DNA of 64,000 nt from Piscinibacter aquaticus (GTDB taxonomy: Bacteria; Pseudomonadota; Gammaproteobacteria; Burkholderiales; Burkholderiaceae_C): positions 4,216,001-4,280,000 of the forward strand of contig VOPW01000001.1 in the NCBI GenBank assembly GCA_007994965.1. Direction: 5' to 3'. Positions 34,250 through 45,336 of the stretch are shown here, piece by piece. Position numbers and translations under genes: made by a program. The notes under the pieces were generated by a model. That model saw only the letters and a program-made list of their open reading frames with translations. It was not told where the DNA came from and searched no databases. Positions within the stretch are counted from its first letter, which is position 1. The number at the start of each line of letters is the position of its first letter.

Positions 34250-35864
34250 GCGGTCTCCGTCGCCTCGGCCGTCGCGCCCCAATGCGCGCGGCACCAGTCG
34301 GCCACCGCGGCGCGGTGGCGTTCGTCGTAATGCAGGCCCAGCTTGCTGCGCCGCCACAGCACGTCGTCGGCGCTGCGGGCCCACTCCTCGTCGTGCAGGA
34401 ACTGCAGCTCGGACTCGTACAGCCCCGGCGCCACCTCGGCGCCCAGCGGCTTCTTCAGCAGCGCCACGGCCCGCGAGCCGTAGGCCCGCGCCAGCCGGCG
34501 CACCAGCGGTGTCGGCAGTTCAGGATGGGCCAGCGCCAGCGCCTGCACGAAGCGGCTGAAGTCGGTGTCGGGGCGCTGCGGCGTGCCGATGGTGGCGCTC
34601 AGGTCGCCGCCGGGCAGGAAGGCGCCCTCGGTCCAGGCGCCGCGCGCGCCGAGCGGCGCGGCGAGCAGATCGGCTGCCTCCTCCGCCAGCTTGCGGAAGG
34701 TGGTGATCTTGCCGCCCCACACGTTGAGCAATGGTGCCCCGGTCGCTCCGCGCCCGCCCCCGAGGGGCGCGACCCGGCCTTGGGGCGGCCCGGCAGCCGG
34801 GTCGTCGGGCGCCTGCATCGTCAGGCTGAGTTCGAGCGAATAGTCGCGCGTCACCGCGGAGGGGTCGCCCGATTCGTCATCGAGCAGCGGGCGCACGCCG
34901 GAGTAGCTCCACACCACGTCGGCCGGGCGCACCGGCTTCGCGAAATAACGGCTGGCCTGCTCGCACAGGTAGGCGATCTCGCTGGCGTCGATGCGCGCCG
35001 CGCCGATGGCGCCCTGGTGCTCGACGTCGGTGGTGCCGATCAGCGTGAAGTCGTCTTCGTACGGGATCGCGAAGATGATGCGCTTGTCGGGATTCTGGAA
35101 GATGTAGGCGTGATCGTGCTCGAACATCTTCGGCACGACGATGTGGCTGCCCTTGATCAGCCGCAGCGCCCGCGCCCGTGGCGCATGGGCGTGCTCGGCG
35201 AGAAACTGCGCCGCCCACGGGCCGGCGGCATTGACCAGCGCGCGTGCCGTCACGGTGCGGCGGCTGCCGTCGTCGCTGGCGAGCGTGGCCTGCCACTGGC
35301 TGGCGCTGCGGCGCGCGTCGATGCAGGCGGTGCGCGTGAGCACCGTGGCGCCGCGCTCGCGCGCGCCCAGCGCGTTGAGGATCACCAGCCGCGCATCGTC
35401 GACCCAGCCGTCCGAGTAGACGAAGCCCTTGCGGAAGTCCTTCTTCAGTGGCACGCCGGCCGGGTGCGAGCGCAGGTCGACGGTGGTCGATCGGGCAGCA
35501 CCTCGCGGCGGGCGAGGTGGTCGTAGAGGAACAGCCCGGCGCGGATCATCCACACCGGCCGCATGCCGGGGTCGTGCGGCATCACGAAGCGCAGCGGCCA
35601 CATGATGTGCGGCGCGCTCCTGAGCAGCACCTCGCGCTCGGCCAGCGCCTTCTTCACCAGCGAGAACTCGTAGTACTCGAGATAGCGCAGCCCGCCGTGG
35701 ATCAGCTTGGTCGACGAGGACGAGGTGTGCGCGGCGAGGTCGTCCTTCTCGGCGAGCACGACGCTCAGGCCGCGGCCGGCGAGATCGCGCGCGATGCCGG
35801 CGCCATTGATGCCGCCGCCGACCACGAGCACGTCGCAGTCCATCGGAGTAGGGGAGGCCGCCAT
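34240..35864 (-). CDS. glpD: Aerobic glycerol-3-phosphate dehydrogenase (with in-frame repeat insertion)
   Basis: About 541 residues; the usual length is near 505. FAD-binding N-terminus DVLVVGGGINGAGIARDLAG, substrate region SSSSTKLIHGGLRYLE, later VNAAGPWAAQFLAE and PLLNVWGGKITTFRKLAEEA. The flavoenzyme oxidises glycerol-3-phosphate to dihydroxyacetone phosphate at the inner membrane, passing electrons to quinone. About 25 residues between the SLELSLTM and PLLNVWGG segments have no counterpart in E. coli GlpD and are encoded by copy C of the GC-rich repeat. A frame break lies near 35490. First gene of the glpDSTPQUV operon; a GlpR-like operator is just upstream. Confidence 0.9.
34736..34812. 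repeat. GC-rich repeat, copy C, inside glpD
   Basis: CCCCGGTCGCTCCGCGCCCG, then CCCCCGAGGGGCGCG and CTTGGGGCGGCCCGGC, closely matching intergenic copy B at 38246-38322. It keeps the glpD reading frame open and encodes a Pro/Gly/Ala-rich stretch. Confidence 0.65.
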
Positions 35865-35873
35865 GTCGCTGAG

Positions 35874-35900
35874 GATGTTCGTTTTCGTTCGTTTTTGAAC
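35874..35900. promoter_or_regulatory. GlpR-like operator between glpD and glpR
   Basis: GATGTTCGTTTTCGTTCGTT followed by TTTGAAC contains two direct TTCGTTTT-type half-sites and begins like the E. coli GlpR site (ATGTTCG). It ends the 10-base leader upstream of glpD and lies about 90 bases before glpR. The remaining intergenic sequence (35901-35989) is unusually T-rich at first. Confidence 0.6.
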
Positions 35901-35989
35901 TTCTTTTTCTTTTTAGCCGACAAACGCGCCCCCGGCAAGCTGGGTAAGCCCTGTGGTTTTCCCGGAAGAGCGGGCTACGCTCGGCAGCC

Positions 35990-36753
35990 ATGACGCCCAA
36001 TCCCCGCCAGGCCGAGCTGCTCGACGAGGTGCGCGCGCGCGGTTCGGTGTCCGTCGAAGCGCTGGCCGAGCGCTTCGGCGTGACGCTGCAGACCGTGCGC
36101 CGCGACGTGAAGCTGCTCGCCGACGAAGGCCTGCTCGCGCGCTTCCACGGCGGCGTGCGCGTTCCGGCCTCGACCACCGAGAACATCGCCTACCGCCAGC
36201 GGCAGAAACTCAACGAACAGGCCAAGCAGCGCATCGCGAAGGCGGTGGCGAAGGCCGTGCCGGAGAACTGCTCGCTGATCCTGAACATCGGCACCACCAC
36301 CGAGGCAATCGCCCGCGAGCTGCTGCGCCACAAGGGCCTGCGCGTGATCACCAACAACCTGAACGTGGCGGCGATCCTGACCGACAACCCCGATTGCGAG
36401 GTGATCGTCGCCGGCGGCGTGGTGCGCTCGCGCGACCGCGGCATCGTCGGCGAGGCCGCGGTGGATTTCATCGCGCAGTTCAAGGTCGACATCGCACTGA
36501 TCGGCATCTCGGCGATCGAGGCCGACGGCACGCTGCGCGACTTCGACTACCGCGAGGTCAAGGTGGCGCGCGCGATCATCGAGCACTCGCGCGAGGTCTG
36601 GCTGGCTGCCGACGTCAGCAAGTTCAACCGCCCGGCGATGGTGGAGCTGGCGCGGCTGGACCAGATCGACTCGCTGTTCACCGATGCCGAGCCGCCCGCG
36701 CCCTTCCCGGCGCTGCTGGCCGAGGCCGGCGTCACGCTGCACATTGCCGAACC

Positions 36754-36757
<4 letters not shown>
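35990..36757 (+). CDS. glpR: DeoR-family glycerol-3-phosphate regulon repressor
   Basis: 255 residues, frame intact. N-terminal DeoR helix-turn-helix: [40 protein letters not shown]; then the sugar-phosphate-binding domain with [27 protein letters not shown] and the [17 protein letters not shown] end. Expected to repress the glp genes until glycerol-3-phosphate binds. Divergent from glpD and overlapping glpK by four bases (ATGA). Confidence 0.92.
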
Positions 36758-38244
<1,487 letters not shown>

Positions 38245-38245
38245 C

Positions 38246-38322
38246 TGCGCCCCCAGTCGCTGCGCTCCTGCCCCCAAGGGGCGCCGCCCGGCTCGGGGCG
38301 GCCCAGCGCCGGGCCTGTCGCT
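38246..38322. repeat. GC-rich extragenic repeat, copy B
   Basis: CGCCCCCAGTCGCTGCGCTC, then CTGCCCCCAAGGGGCGCCGCC and a tail CTCGGGGCGGCCCAGCGCC. It fills the space between the convergent glpK and DUF4148 genes and could act as a bidirectional terminator. Confidence 0.65.
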
Positions 38323-38693
38323 TATTCGGCGCGGGCGACGTTGCCGTCCAGCGCACGCAGGCCCGCGGCGCGGATCTGCTCGGCCTGCGCCGGCGTGGCC
38401 ACGCGCACCGTGCCTTCGTCGCTGCCGATCACGCCCAGGCGCAGCGCCTCGCGGGTCTCGGCCTGCACTTGCGCGCGGGTCAGCGTCGAGGCGGCCTTCG
38501 GCGCGGCGGAAGCTTCACCGGCCTGAACCTGCGCGGCCGGCGTGGCCTTCAGCGTGGCGACCACTTCCGAGCGGGTGACGGACGACTTCCACTGGGGCAC
38601 CGGGAAGTCCTGCGTGCCTTCCTGGGCGAAGGCGGCGCCGGCACCGGCGAAGGACAGGACGAGGGCGGTGGCGATCAGGGTCTTGGCATTCAT
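38322..38693 (-). CDS. DUF4148 periplasmic protein
   Basis: 123 residues. Signal peptide MNAKTLIATALVLSFAGAGA with cleavage after AFA, and a short repeat TRSEVVATLKA / TRAQVQAETREALRLGVIGS characteristic of DUF4148 proteins of Burkholderiales. Function unknown. It is divergent from a two-component regulator, with a palindromic box in the gap, which suggests it belongs to that regulon. Frame intact. Confidence 0.88.
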   Translation of the reverse strand: MNAKTLIATALVLSFAGAGAAFAQEGTQDFPVPQWKSSVTRSEVVATLKATPAAQVQAGEASAAPKAASTLTRAQVQAETREALRLGVIGSDEGTVRVATPAQAEQIRAAGLRALDGNVARAE

Positions 38694-38801
38694 GAAAGGC
38701 TCCTTGGGGATGGATTTGGGTTTCGGTTCGCTGTCGGCGACGGCGTCGTCGGCATGGGGTGAACTCTAGGAACCGACCCTCGTGCTTTCCCGAACAGCCA
38801 G

Positions 38802-38817
38802 ATGACAAATTCGTAAT
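38802..38817. promoter_or_regulatory. Near-palindromic response-regulator box
   Basis: ATGACAAATTCGTAAT is an imperfect palindrome resembling binding sites of CusR/CopR/IrlR-type OmpR-family regulators. It lies in the 186-base gap between the divergent DUF4148 and response regulator genes and stands out as A/T-rich in a G/C-rich region. Confidence 0.5.
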
Positions 38818-38879
38818 CCAGTGCAGGCGGCATCGGTGAGAACATTCGTGCCGTTGCCGCCGAACCCGATTCATTTCCC

Positions 38880-39573
38880 ATGCGTCTGCTCGTCATCGAA
38901 GACGAACCCAAGCTCGCCGACTACCTGCACAAGGGCCTGTCGGAGAACGGCTACGTCGTCGACGTGGCGCGCGATGGCATCCAGGGCCGGATGCTCGCCT
39001 GCGACGGCGACTACGACTGGTGCTGCTCGACCTGATGCTGCCCGGCGTGGATGGCTTCGGCGTGCTCAAGGCGATGCGCGAGCGCGGCCAGCGGCCGGTG
39101 CTGATGCTGACCGCCCGCGACAAGGTGGAAGACCGCGTGCGCGGCCTGCAGGAAGGCGCCGACGACTACCTCGTCAAGCCCTTCGCCTTCTCGGAACTGC
39201 TCGCCCGCGTGGCCGCGCTGCTGCGCCGTGGCGGCTCCAACGGCAACGGCCACGGCGCAGGCTCGGGCACGCAACTGCGCCTGGCCGACCTGGAGCTCGA
39301 TCTCGCCAGCCGCAAGGCGCACCGCGGCGGCACGCGGCTGGATCTCACCGCCAAGGAGTTCACGCTGCTGACACTGCTGCTGCGCCGGCGCGGCCAGTGC
39401 TGTCGCGCACCACGCTGGCCGAGCAGGTGTGGGACATGAATTTCGACTCCGACACCAACGTCGTCGAGGTGGCGGTGCGCCGGCTGCGCGCCAAGCTCGA
39501 CGACCCCTTCGACCACAAGCTGCTGCACACCGTGCGCGGCATGGGCTACGTGCTCGAGGACCGAGGGGCATGA
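38880..39573 (+). CDS. OmpR-family response regulator (heavy-metal type)
   Basis: About 230 residues. Receiver domain [20 protein letters not shown] with phospho-acceptor Asp in [14 protein letters not shown], Lys in [17 protein letters not shown]; winged-helix DNA-binding domain with [11 protein letters not shown] and [20 protein letters not shown]. This pattern matches CusR/IrlR/CzcR-type regulators. Frame breaks near 39020 and 39402. The stop overlaps the kinase start (ATGA at 39570). Confidence 0.87.
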
Positions 39574-40912
39574 ACACGCGCTGCAGCCATTCGATCGGCC
39601 TGCGCCTGTCGCGCAAGCTCGCACTCGTCACGATGGTGATGCTGGCCTTGCTGTTCACCGGCGCCCGGCTGTCGGTGAAGATGCTGATCAAGGAGAAGAA
39701 CCGCGAGGAAGCGGAGTTCCGCAGCACCGTGATCGCCCAGATCCTCGCGCAGGAGCTGAAGAGCGGTGGCGAGCAGGCCTGCCTGGCGCGCGTGCGTGCC
39801 GATGCGGCGATGCGCGCGAGTACCCGGCTCGAACTCTGGCGCGCCGACGGCAGCGTGTTCTATGCCGACGACCGCAGCGGTGCGCATGCGATGTCGTCGG
39901 ATCACATCCATGCGGTCGACTTCGACATCGCCGCGCCGCAGCTCGCCGGCGGCCTGCTGAAGGCCCGCTACACGATGGATTTCGCCAGCGACGCCAAGTT
40001 CGGCCGCCAGTGGCTGATCGTCTTCGTCGTCGTCACGCTGCTCGCCGGCGCCCTGGTGGCGGCGGGCAGCTACTGGCACGTGCGGCGAGCGCTGCGGCCG
40101 CTGCGCGATCTGGCGGCGCAGACGCGCGCCATCTCGCCGAGCCGGCTCGAGCGGCGCCTGCACCTCGACGATCCCGCCGAGGAACTGCTGCCCTGGATCG
40201 AGCAGTTCAACGACCTGATGGCGCGCCTGGAACAGGCGGTGGTGCAGCTCGAGGGCTTCAATGCCGACGTGGCCCACGAGCTGCGCACGCCGCTGGCCGC
40301 GCTGATCGGCCACACCGAGGTGGCGCTGTCGCGCGAACGCGCCACCGACGAGCTGCGCGACACGCTGCTGTCCAACCTCGAGGAGGCGCAGCGCCTGTCG
40401 GCGATGGTCAACGACATGCTGTTCCTGTCGCAGGCCGACCGCGGCGCTACCGCGCGGCGCGGCGCGGCGGCGAGCCTGGCCGCGCTGGCCTCGCAGGTGA
40501 TCGAGTTTCACGAGGCGATGCTCGAGGAGGCCGGCCTCACGGCGCGCATCGAGGGCGACGCGCCGGCCGCGGTCGACGAGCCGCTGCTCAAGCGCGCGCT
40601 GTCGAACCTGCTGTCCAATGCGATCCGTTTTGCGCCGCATGGCTCGACGGTGGTCGTGCGCATCGCGCCGGAGGCCGATGCGCAACTGCGCGTCGAGGTG
40701 GAGAACGCCGGCGAGACGATCGCGCCGCAGCACCTGCCGCGGCTGTTCGACCGCTTCTTCCGCGCCGACGCGGCGCGGCACGACGGCCAGTCGCACCACG
40801 GGCTGGGCCGGCCATCGTGGCCGCCATCGCACGCATGCACGCCGGCCGGCCGCTGGCGGAATCGACGGCCGGGCGCACGCGCGTCGGCTTCACGCTGCTG
40901 GCCCGCGCCTGA
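39570..40912 (+). CDS. Heavy-metal-type sensor histidine kinase
   Basis: About 448 residues. First membrane helix ([13 protein letters not shown]), periplasmic loop of about 100 residues, second helix ([19 protein letters not shown]), HAMP ([20 protein letters not shown]), dimerisation domain with phospho-acceptor His in [20 protein letters not shown], and ATPase domain (N box [15 protein letters not shown]). Frame break near 40812 within the final G box. Coupled to the regulator upstream. The ligand (metal or envelope stress) cannot be deduced. Confidence 0.87.
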
Positions 40913-40961
40913 GCGAAGGCGCATCATGGTGCCCCGCGCGACTTGCGCGGCGAGGCAGGCC

Positions 40962-42431
40962 ATGAACCGAGACGACGACGAAGCCACCCTGGACCCGCGT
41001 GACTGGGGCGCAGCGCGAGCGCTGGCACACCGCGCCGTCGACGAGGCCATCGATCATCTCGCCACCGTGCGCGAGCGCGCGGTCTGGCGGGAGCCGCCGG
41101 CCGACGTGCGCCGCGCGCTCGATGTGCCGCTGCCGCAGGGCCCGACGCCGCTGGACGAGGTCTATCGCGCATTCGCCGAGACCGTGCGCCCGTACCCGAT
41201 GGGCAACGTCCACCCGCGCTTCTGGGCTGGTTCATGGGCGCGAGCAACTTCACCGGCGCGTTGGCCGATTTCCTCGCCGCGGTGGACGGCAGCAACCTCG
41301 GCGGAGGCAATACCGCACCGGCGCTGGTCGACCGGCAGGTGGTGCGCTGGCTGCGCGAGGCGGTGGGCTTCCCGAAGGCGCCAGCGGCACGCTGACCAAC
41401 GGCGGCTCGGCGGCCAATCTCGTCGCGCTCACGGTGGCGCGCAATGCCAAGGCCGGCCTCGTGGGGGTCGACGTTCGCGAGGCCGGCGTCACCGCGATGC
41501 CGAAGCCGCTGCGCTTCTATGCGTCGGACCAGTCCACAGCTGCCACCAGAAGGCGCTGGAGGTGCTGGGCCTGGGCCGACGGGCGCTGCACCTCGTTGCG
41601 ACGGACGCGGCGCAGCGCATCGATCTCGCTGCGCTGCAGGCCGCGGTCGAGCAGGACCGCGCCGCCGGAGCGCAGCCCGCGGCGGTGATCGCCAATGCCG
41701 GCACCGTCAATACCGGCGCGGTGGATGACCTGCGCGCCGTCGGCGCCTTCTGTCGCCGCGAGGGCATGTGGTTCCACGTCGACGGCTGCATCGGCGCGCT
41801 GCTGCGCATCGCACCCGCGCATCGGCAGCTGGTCGACGGCATCGAGACGGCCGATTCGGTGGCGCTCGATCCGCACAAGTGGCTGCACGCCCCCTTCGAC
41901 GTCGGCTGCGTGCTGGTGCGCGATGCGCAGGCGCACCACGCCAGCTTCGCCCTCCATCCGGAGTACCTCGAAGAACACCCGCGCGGCATCGCCGGCGCAC
42001 CGCATCTGTTCGACTACGGCATCGAGCTCAGCCGCAGCTTCCGTGCGCTGAAGGTGTGGATGATGCTCAAGGAGCAGGGCATCGAACGCTTCGGCCGGCT
42101 GATCGACCAGAACATCGCGCAGGCGAAGCACCGGGCGCAGCGCATCGAGCGCGAGCCGAAGCTCGAACTCATGGCGCCTGTGTCCACCACCATCGTCTGC
42201 TTCCGCCACCGGGTGCCGGGCGGCGACGAAGCGGCCCACAAGCGGCTGAACACCGAGATCCTGCTGCGCATTCAGGAATCGGGACTGGCCGTGCCCACCG
42301 ACACCACGCTGGCCGGGCGCCATGCGCTGCGGGTGGCGATCGCCAACCACCGCACGCGCCGCGCCGATCTCGACCTGCTGGTCGATGCGGTGCTGCAACA
42401 CGGCGCGCTGCTGCAGAATGCCGCCGCATGA
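40962..42431 (+). CDS. PLP-dependent group II amino-acid decarboxylase
   Basis: About 490 residues. Landmarks of the aromatic-L-amino-acid/glutamate decarboxylase family: MGNVHPRFW, GTLTNGGSAANLVALTVARN, FHVDGCIGALLRIAP, and the PLP lysine in SVALDPHKWLHAPFDVGCVL. It removes a carboxyl group from an amino acid; which one is uncertain (tyrosine, tryptophan or aspartate decarboxylase relatives look alike). Three frame breaks near 41225, 41385 and 41530. The stop overlaps the GST start (ATGATG at 42428). Confidence 0.85.
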   Translation: MNRDDDEATLDPRDWGAARALAHRAVDEAIDHLATVRERAVWREPPADVRRALDVPLPQGPTPLDEVYRAFAETVRPYPMGNVHPRFWAGSWARATSPARWPISSPRWTAATSAEAIPHRRWSTGRWCAGCARRWASRRRQRHADQRRLGGQSRRAHGGAQCQGRPRGGRRSRGRRHRDAEAAALLCVGPVHSCHQKALEVLGLGRRALHLVATDAAQRIDLAALQAAVEQDRAAGAQPAAVIANAGTVNTGAVDDLRAVGAFCRREGMWFHVDGCIGALLRIAPAHRQLVDGIETADSVALDPHKWLHAPFDVGCVLVRDAQAHHASFALHPEYLEEHPRGIAGAPHLFDYGIELSRSFRALKVWMMLKEQGIERFGRLIDQNIAQAKHRAQRIEREPKLELMAPVSTTIVCFRHRVPGGDEAAHKRLNTEILLRIQESGLAVPTDTTLAGRHALRVAIANHRTRRADLDLLVDAVLQHGALLQNAAA

Positions 42432-43069
42432 TGCAACTGCACTATTTCCCCAGCAACGCCAGCATGACGCCGCACATGCTGCTGGAAGAACTCGGCGTGC
42501 CCTACGAACGCGTGCTGGTCGACCGCACCACCAACGCGCACCGCTCGCCTGCGTACCTGAAGCTCAACCCGAACGGCAAGATCCCGGTGCTGGTCGACGG
42601 CGATCTGGTGCTCTACGAAACCGCGGCCATCGTGCTGCACCGGGTCGACACCCACCCGCAAGCCGGCCTCGCGCCGGCGGTGGGCACGGCCGAGCGCGCG
42701 GTGTTCTACAAGTGGCTGCTGTGGCTGGCCGACACGCTGCAGGCCGAGATGCCGCTGTACTTCTACAGCGATCGCTGGGCCGACGATGCGGCCGGCGCGG
42801 CGCAGGTGAAGCGGCATGCCGAGGCGCATATCGCCGGCATGATCGACCAGATCGAAGCTGAACTCGCGCGCCATGGCGGGCCGTGGTTTGCCGGCGAGCG
42901 CTTCAGCGCACTCGACCCCTATGTCTTCATGCTGTGCCGCTGGACGCGCGGCATGCAGCGGCCGGCGCGCACGCTGCCGCACCTCGCGGCCTACCTGCAG
43001 CGCATGCTGGCGCGGCCGGCGGTGCAGCGCGTGTTCGCGAGCGAAGGCCCGGCGCAGCCCTTCGTCTGA
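42428..43069 (+). CDS. Glutathione S-transferase family protein
   Basis: 213 residues. N-terminal thioredoxin-like domain: LHYFPSNASMTPHMLLEELG (Ser near residue 10-12 as catalytic candidate), NPNGKIPVLVDGDLVLYETA with the cis-Pro and the Glu-Thr/Ser glutathione contact; the C-terminal all-helical domain follows (WFAGERFSALDPYVFMLCRW). Cytosolic conjugation or glutathione-dependent isomerisation. Translationally coupled to the decarboxylase. Frame intact; its stop abuts that of the nitroreductase gene. Confidence 0.88.
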   Translation: MMQLHYFPSNASMTPHMLLEELGVPYERVLVDRTTNAHRSPAYLKLNPNGKIPVLVDGDLVLYETAAIVLHRVDTHPQAGLAPAVGTAERAVFYKWLLWLADTLQAEMPLYFYSDRWADDAAGAAQVKRHAEAHIAGMIDQIEAELARHGGPWFAGERFSALDPYVFMLCRWTRGMQRPARTLPHLAAYLQRMLARPAVQRVFASEGPAQPFV

Positions 43070-43689
43070 TCAGGTCGGCGCTGCCGGCAGGCCCACCGTC
43101 TGCGCCAGCAGCAGCTGGTGGTCGGCGCCCAGGCCCATGGCGTCGGCCAGCGCGCGGTGGTCGAACCAGGCGCGGATCACCGCCGCCGGGCCCTGCGAGG
43201 CGCCGCACAGGTAGACGTTCTGCGCCATCGCACCGGCGGCCGCGAAGGCGAACGCCTCGCGCTGCGCCGCCGGCACCAGCTTCATGCGCGCATGGTCGGC
43301 CACGTAGACGAGGTCCAGCGGCGCGGTGTCGACGAAATCCTGGTAACCGGTGACGCGGCGCACATCCGCCGCCGCCACGCGCAGCAGGGCATGCGCGGCC
43401 GGGTCGTAGCGGTACAGGCCGGTGGCCATGGCGGCGTACACCTCCACTTCCTGCGAGTTCATCGCGCTCGGCGCGGTGCGGCCGCCGAGATCGAGCCGGT
43501 TGATGCCGGCCGCGGCCCACAGCACATCGGCGAGCTGCTGCGGCGTCAGCGCCTGCGGCGAGAACTCGCGCTGCGACTGGCGGTGCATCAGCGCCTCGAA
43601 CAGCGGCCGGCCGCCGCGGCGTTGCGCCGAGGGCAGCGGCACGGTCTCGGGGCATCGCCGGCAGCGGGTTGGGGCTTCAACTGGCCCAT
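43070..43689 (-). CDS. Nitroreductase-like (SagB/ThcOx-type) flavoprotein
   Basis: About 206 residues. RQSQREFSPQALTPQQLADV, then LWAAAGINRLDLGGRTAPSA, EAFAFAAAGAMAQNVYLCGA: the FMN-binding nitroreductase pattern with Arg-x-Ser/Arg start and an Asn/Ser region. Reduces or oxidises a small organic compound using FMN and probably NAD(P)H. The start is uncertain because a C is missing near 43652; ATG 43689 (MGQLKPQPAAGDAP) or an upstream ATG near 43711 are options. The N-terminal extension of about 35 residues may be a leader. Confidence 0.72.
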
Positions 43690-43764
43690 CAGGCCGAGGG
43701 CGAGCTTGGTCAGGTGTTCATGCCGCCAGCGTAGGCCGCAGCGCAGCGGCCGCATTGCGTGGCG

Positions 43765-45098
43765 TCAAGCGCGCGCGGGCAGGCCGAGTTGCTGGCGCCA
43801 GTGATCGACCTGCGGCGTCTCGCCGCGCGCCAGCACGCGCTCGTTGAGCAGCGCGCGGCCGAGCGCGCGGTTTCCGCCGGGCCGCGCGCAGGCGGCGAGC
43901 AGCGTCAGGTCGATCACATCACGCTGCGCATGGCTGCCGCCGAACCGATGCGCCGTCTCGCGCAGCGGTGCGAGCAGGGCGATGGCGCCGGCCGCGTCGC
44001 CAGCCTCGAAGGCGAGCAGGCCGCGCATCAAGGGCAGGCCGATCTCGCGCGCCATCGCGGCATTGCTCTCGTTGCCGCGCTCGGCCCGGCGCTGCACCGC
44101 GGCCAGCAGCGCCTGGGCGGCGGCGGCATCGCCGGTGCCGATCAGCGTCATCAGCGCATGGGCATCGTTGAAGGCGGAGTGGCCGGCGTCGCGCGGCGTC
44201 AGGTCCCAGCCTTGCGCAAGATCGGCCCAGCGCGCACCGACCTCGGCGCCGAGCAGCTTCAGCCGCCACAGCAGCGCGGCGCCGTCCAGTCGCTGCAGCG
44301 TCAGCACGGCGTGGGCGCTGCCCTGGTGCTCGTCGTGCAGCTGCAGCGCGCCATCGAGGTCCATCGCCTCGAGGTGGAACAGCGCCGGTGCCACCAGAGG
44401 TGGCCGGCGAAGCCGTTGCCCTCGGCCCAGCGCGGCCGCTGCCCGCGCAGCCGGGCCCGGCCCTCGGCATAGCGGCCCTGCATCTCCATCACGTGCGCGA
44501 CGGCATGCGTGGCCCAGGGCACCTTCGCGTCACCGCTGGCCGCCTCGCGGCCCACCGCCTCGGCCTGCGCGAAGTGGCCGCACTCCTCCAGCCCGAAGGC
44601 GTGCATGCCCAGCAGGTAGGGGCGCAGCGGATCGTCGGCCGGCCACTCGGGCAGCACGCGTGCGACGCGGCCGCGCAGGTTGCGCGCATCGCCACGGTAG
44701 AAGTCGAACAGGTGCGCCCACTGCAGCGCGAAGAGGTCACGCGGGTGGTCGATCAGGATCTGCTCCCAGGCCGCGCAGGCGCCGTGCCAGTCGCCCGCCG
44801 CGCAGCGGCTCGCCGCGGCCCAGTGGGCGCGCTCGCGCTCGGGCGCATTCGCGGCGAGCAGATCGGCCTGATCGAGGGCGGCCCGCGCATCGGCCAGCAG
44901 CGAAGGTTCGGTGAGCGTGAGCAGGAAGCTCGCGCGCATCACGTGCGGCAGCATCCAGCCGGGGTCGGCGGCGATGGCGGCATCGATGTCGGCGATGGGT
45001 GCGTCGAAGAACGAGCACATCCGCCACAGCGCGGTTTCGGCGTGCTGCAACGCTTCGTGCGAGCGCGTGCCGACGGGGTTTTGTCTGGCGTCGTTCAT
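43765..45098 (-). CDS. TPR protein, TTC38-like
   Basis: About 445 residues. ATG 45098; helical repeats such as FFDAPIADIDAAIAADPGWM, DPLRPYLLGMHAFGLEECGH and the family-typical HAVAHVMEMQGRYAEG segment place it with tetratricopeptide repeat protein 38-like proteins. Cytosolic, no signal peptide; function unknown, probably protein-binding. Frame break near 44395 joins GFAGHLWWH to a second half starting ALFHLEAMDLDGAL. Its upstream leader contains two large stem-loops. Confidence 0.78.
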
Positions 45099-45119
45099 GG
45101 TGCTCGCCTTCACCGAGCG

Positions 45120-45192
45120 CGGCGAGGGCCGGGGCTGCCGGTCTGCGCGCCGCCCGATATGCGTGCTCGACCGGCAGCCCCGGCCCTCGCCG
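45120..45192. repeat. Large stem-loop 1 (22-bp perfect arms, 29-base loop)
   Basis: Arms 45120-45141 and 45171-45192 are perfect reverse complements. The loop (45142-45170) contains GCCCGATAT-G-CGTGCTC. The loop nearly equals the reverse complement of the loop of stem-loop 2, though the stems differ in sequence. Confidence 0.85.
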
Positions 45193-45237
45193 AATCGGCA
45201 TCGACCCGCGCGCGGCACGCAGAGCCCTCGTGACACG

Positions 45238-45306
45238 GTGTCGGCCGGGCGGGCCGGGCGAGCACGGATATCGGGCCGCGCACAGCCCGGCCCGCCCGGC
45301 CGGCAC
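45238..45306. repeat. Large stem-loop 2 (22-bp arms, inverted copy)
   Basis: Arms 45238-45259 and 45285-45306 pair over 22 positions with one G-T wobble. The 25-base loop (45260-45284) read on the minus strand contains GCCCGATAT-C-CGTGCTC. Together with stem-loop 1 it fills most of the gap 45099-45336. Confidence 0.85.
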
Positions 45307-45336
45307 CGCGCTCCAGCGCTGCGATTGCCAAACAAG

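Noticed and set aside
43070..45098. Natural-product thiazoline oxidase cluster suggested by the SagB-like nitroreductase
   Set aside because: No cyclodehydratase, precursor peptide or transport genes lie next to it; the adjacent genes are a GST and a TPR protein.
45099..45336. Possible riboswitch or small protein upstream of the TPR gene
   Set aside because: Frames here only read through the two palindromes, and no known riboswitch consensus (guanidine, glycine) matched; treated as paired stem-loops instead.
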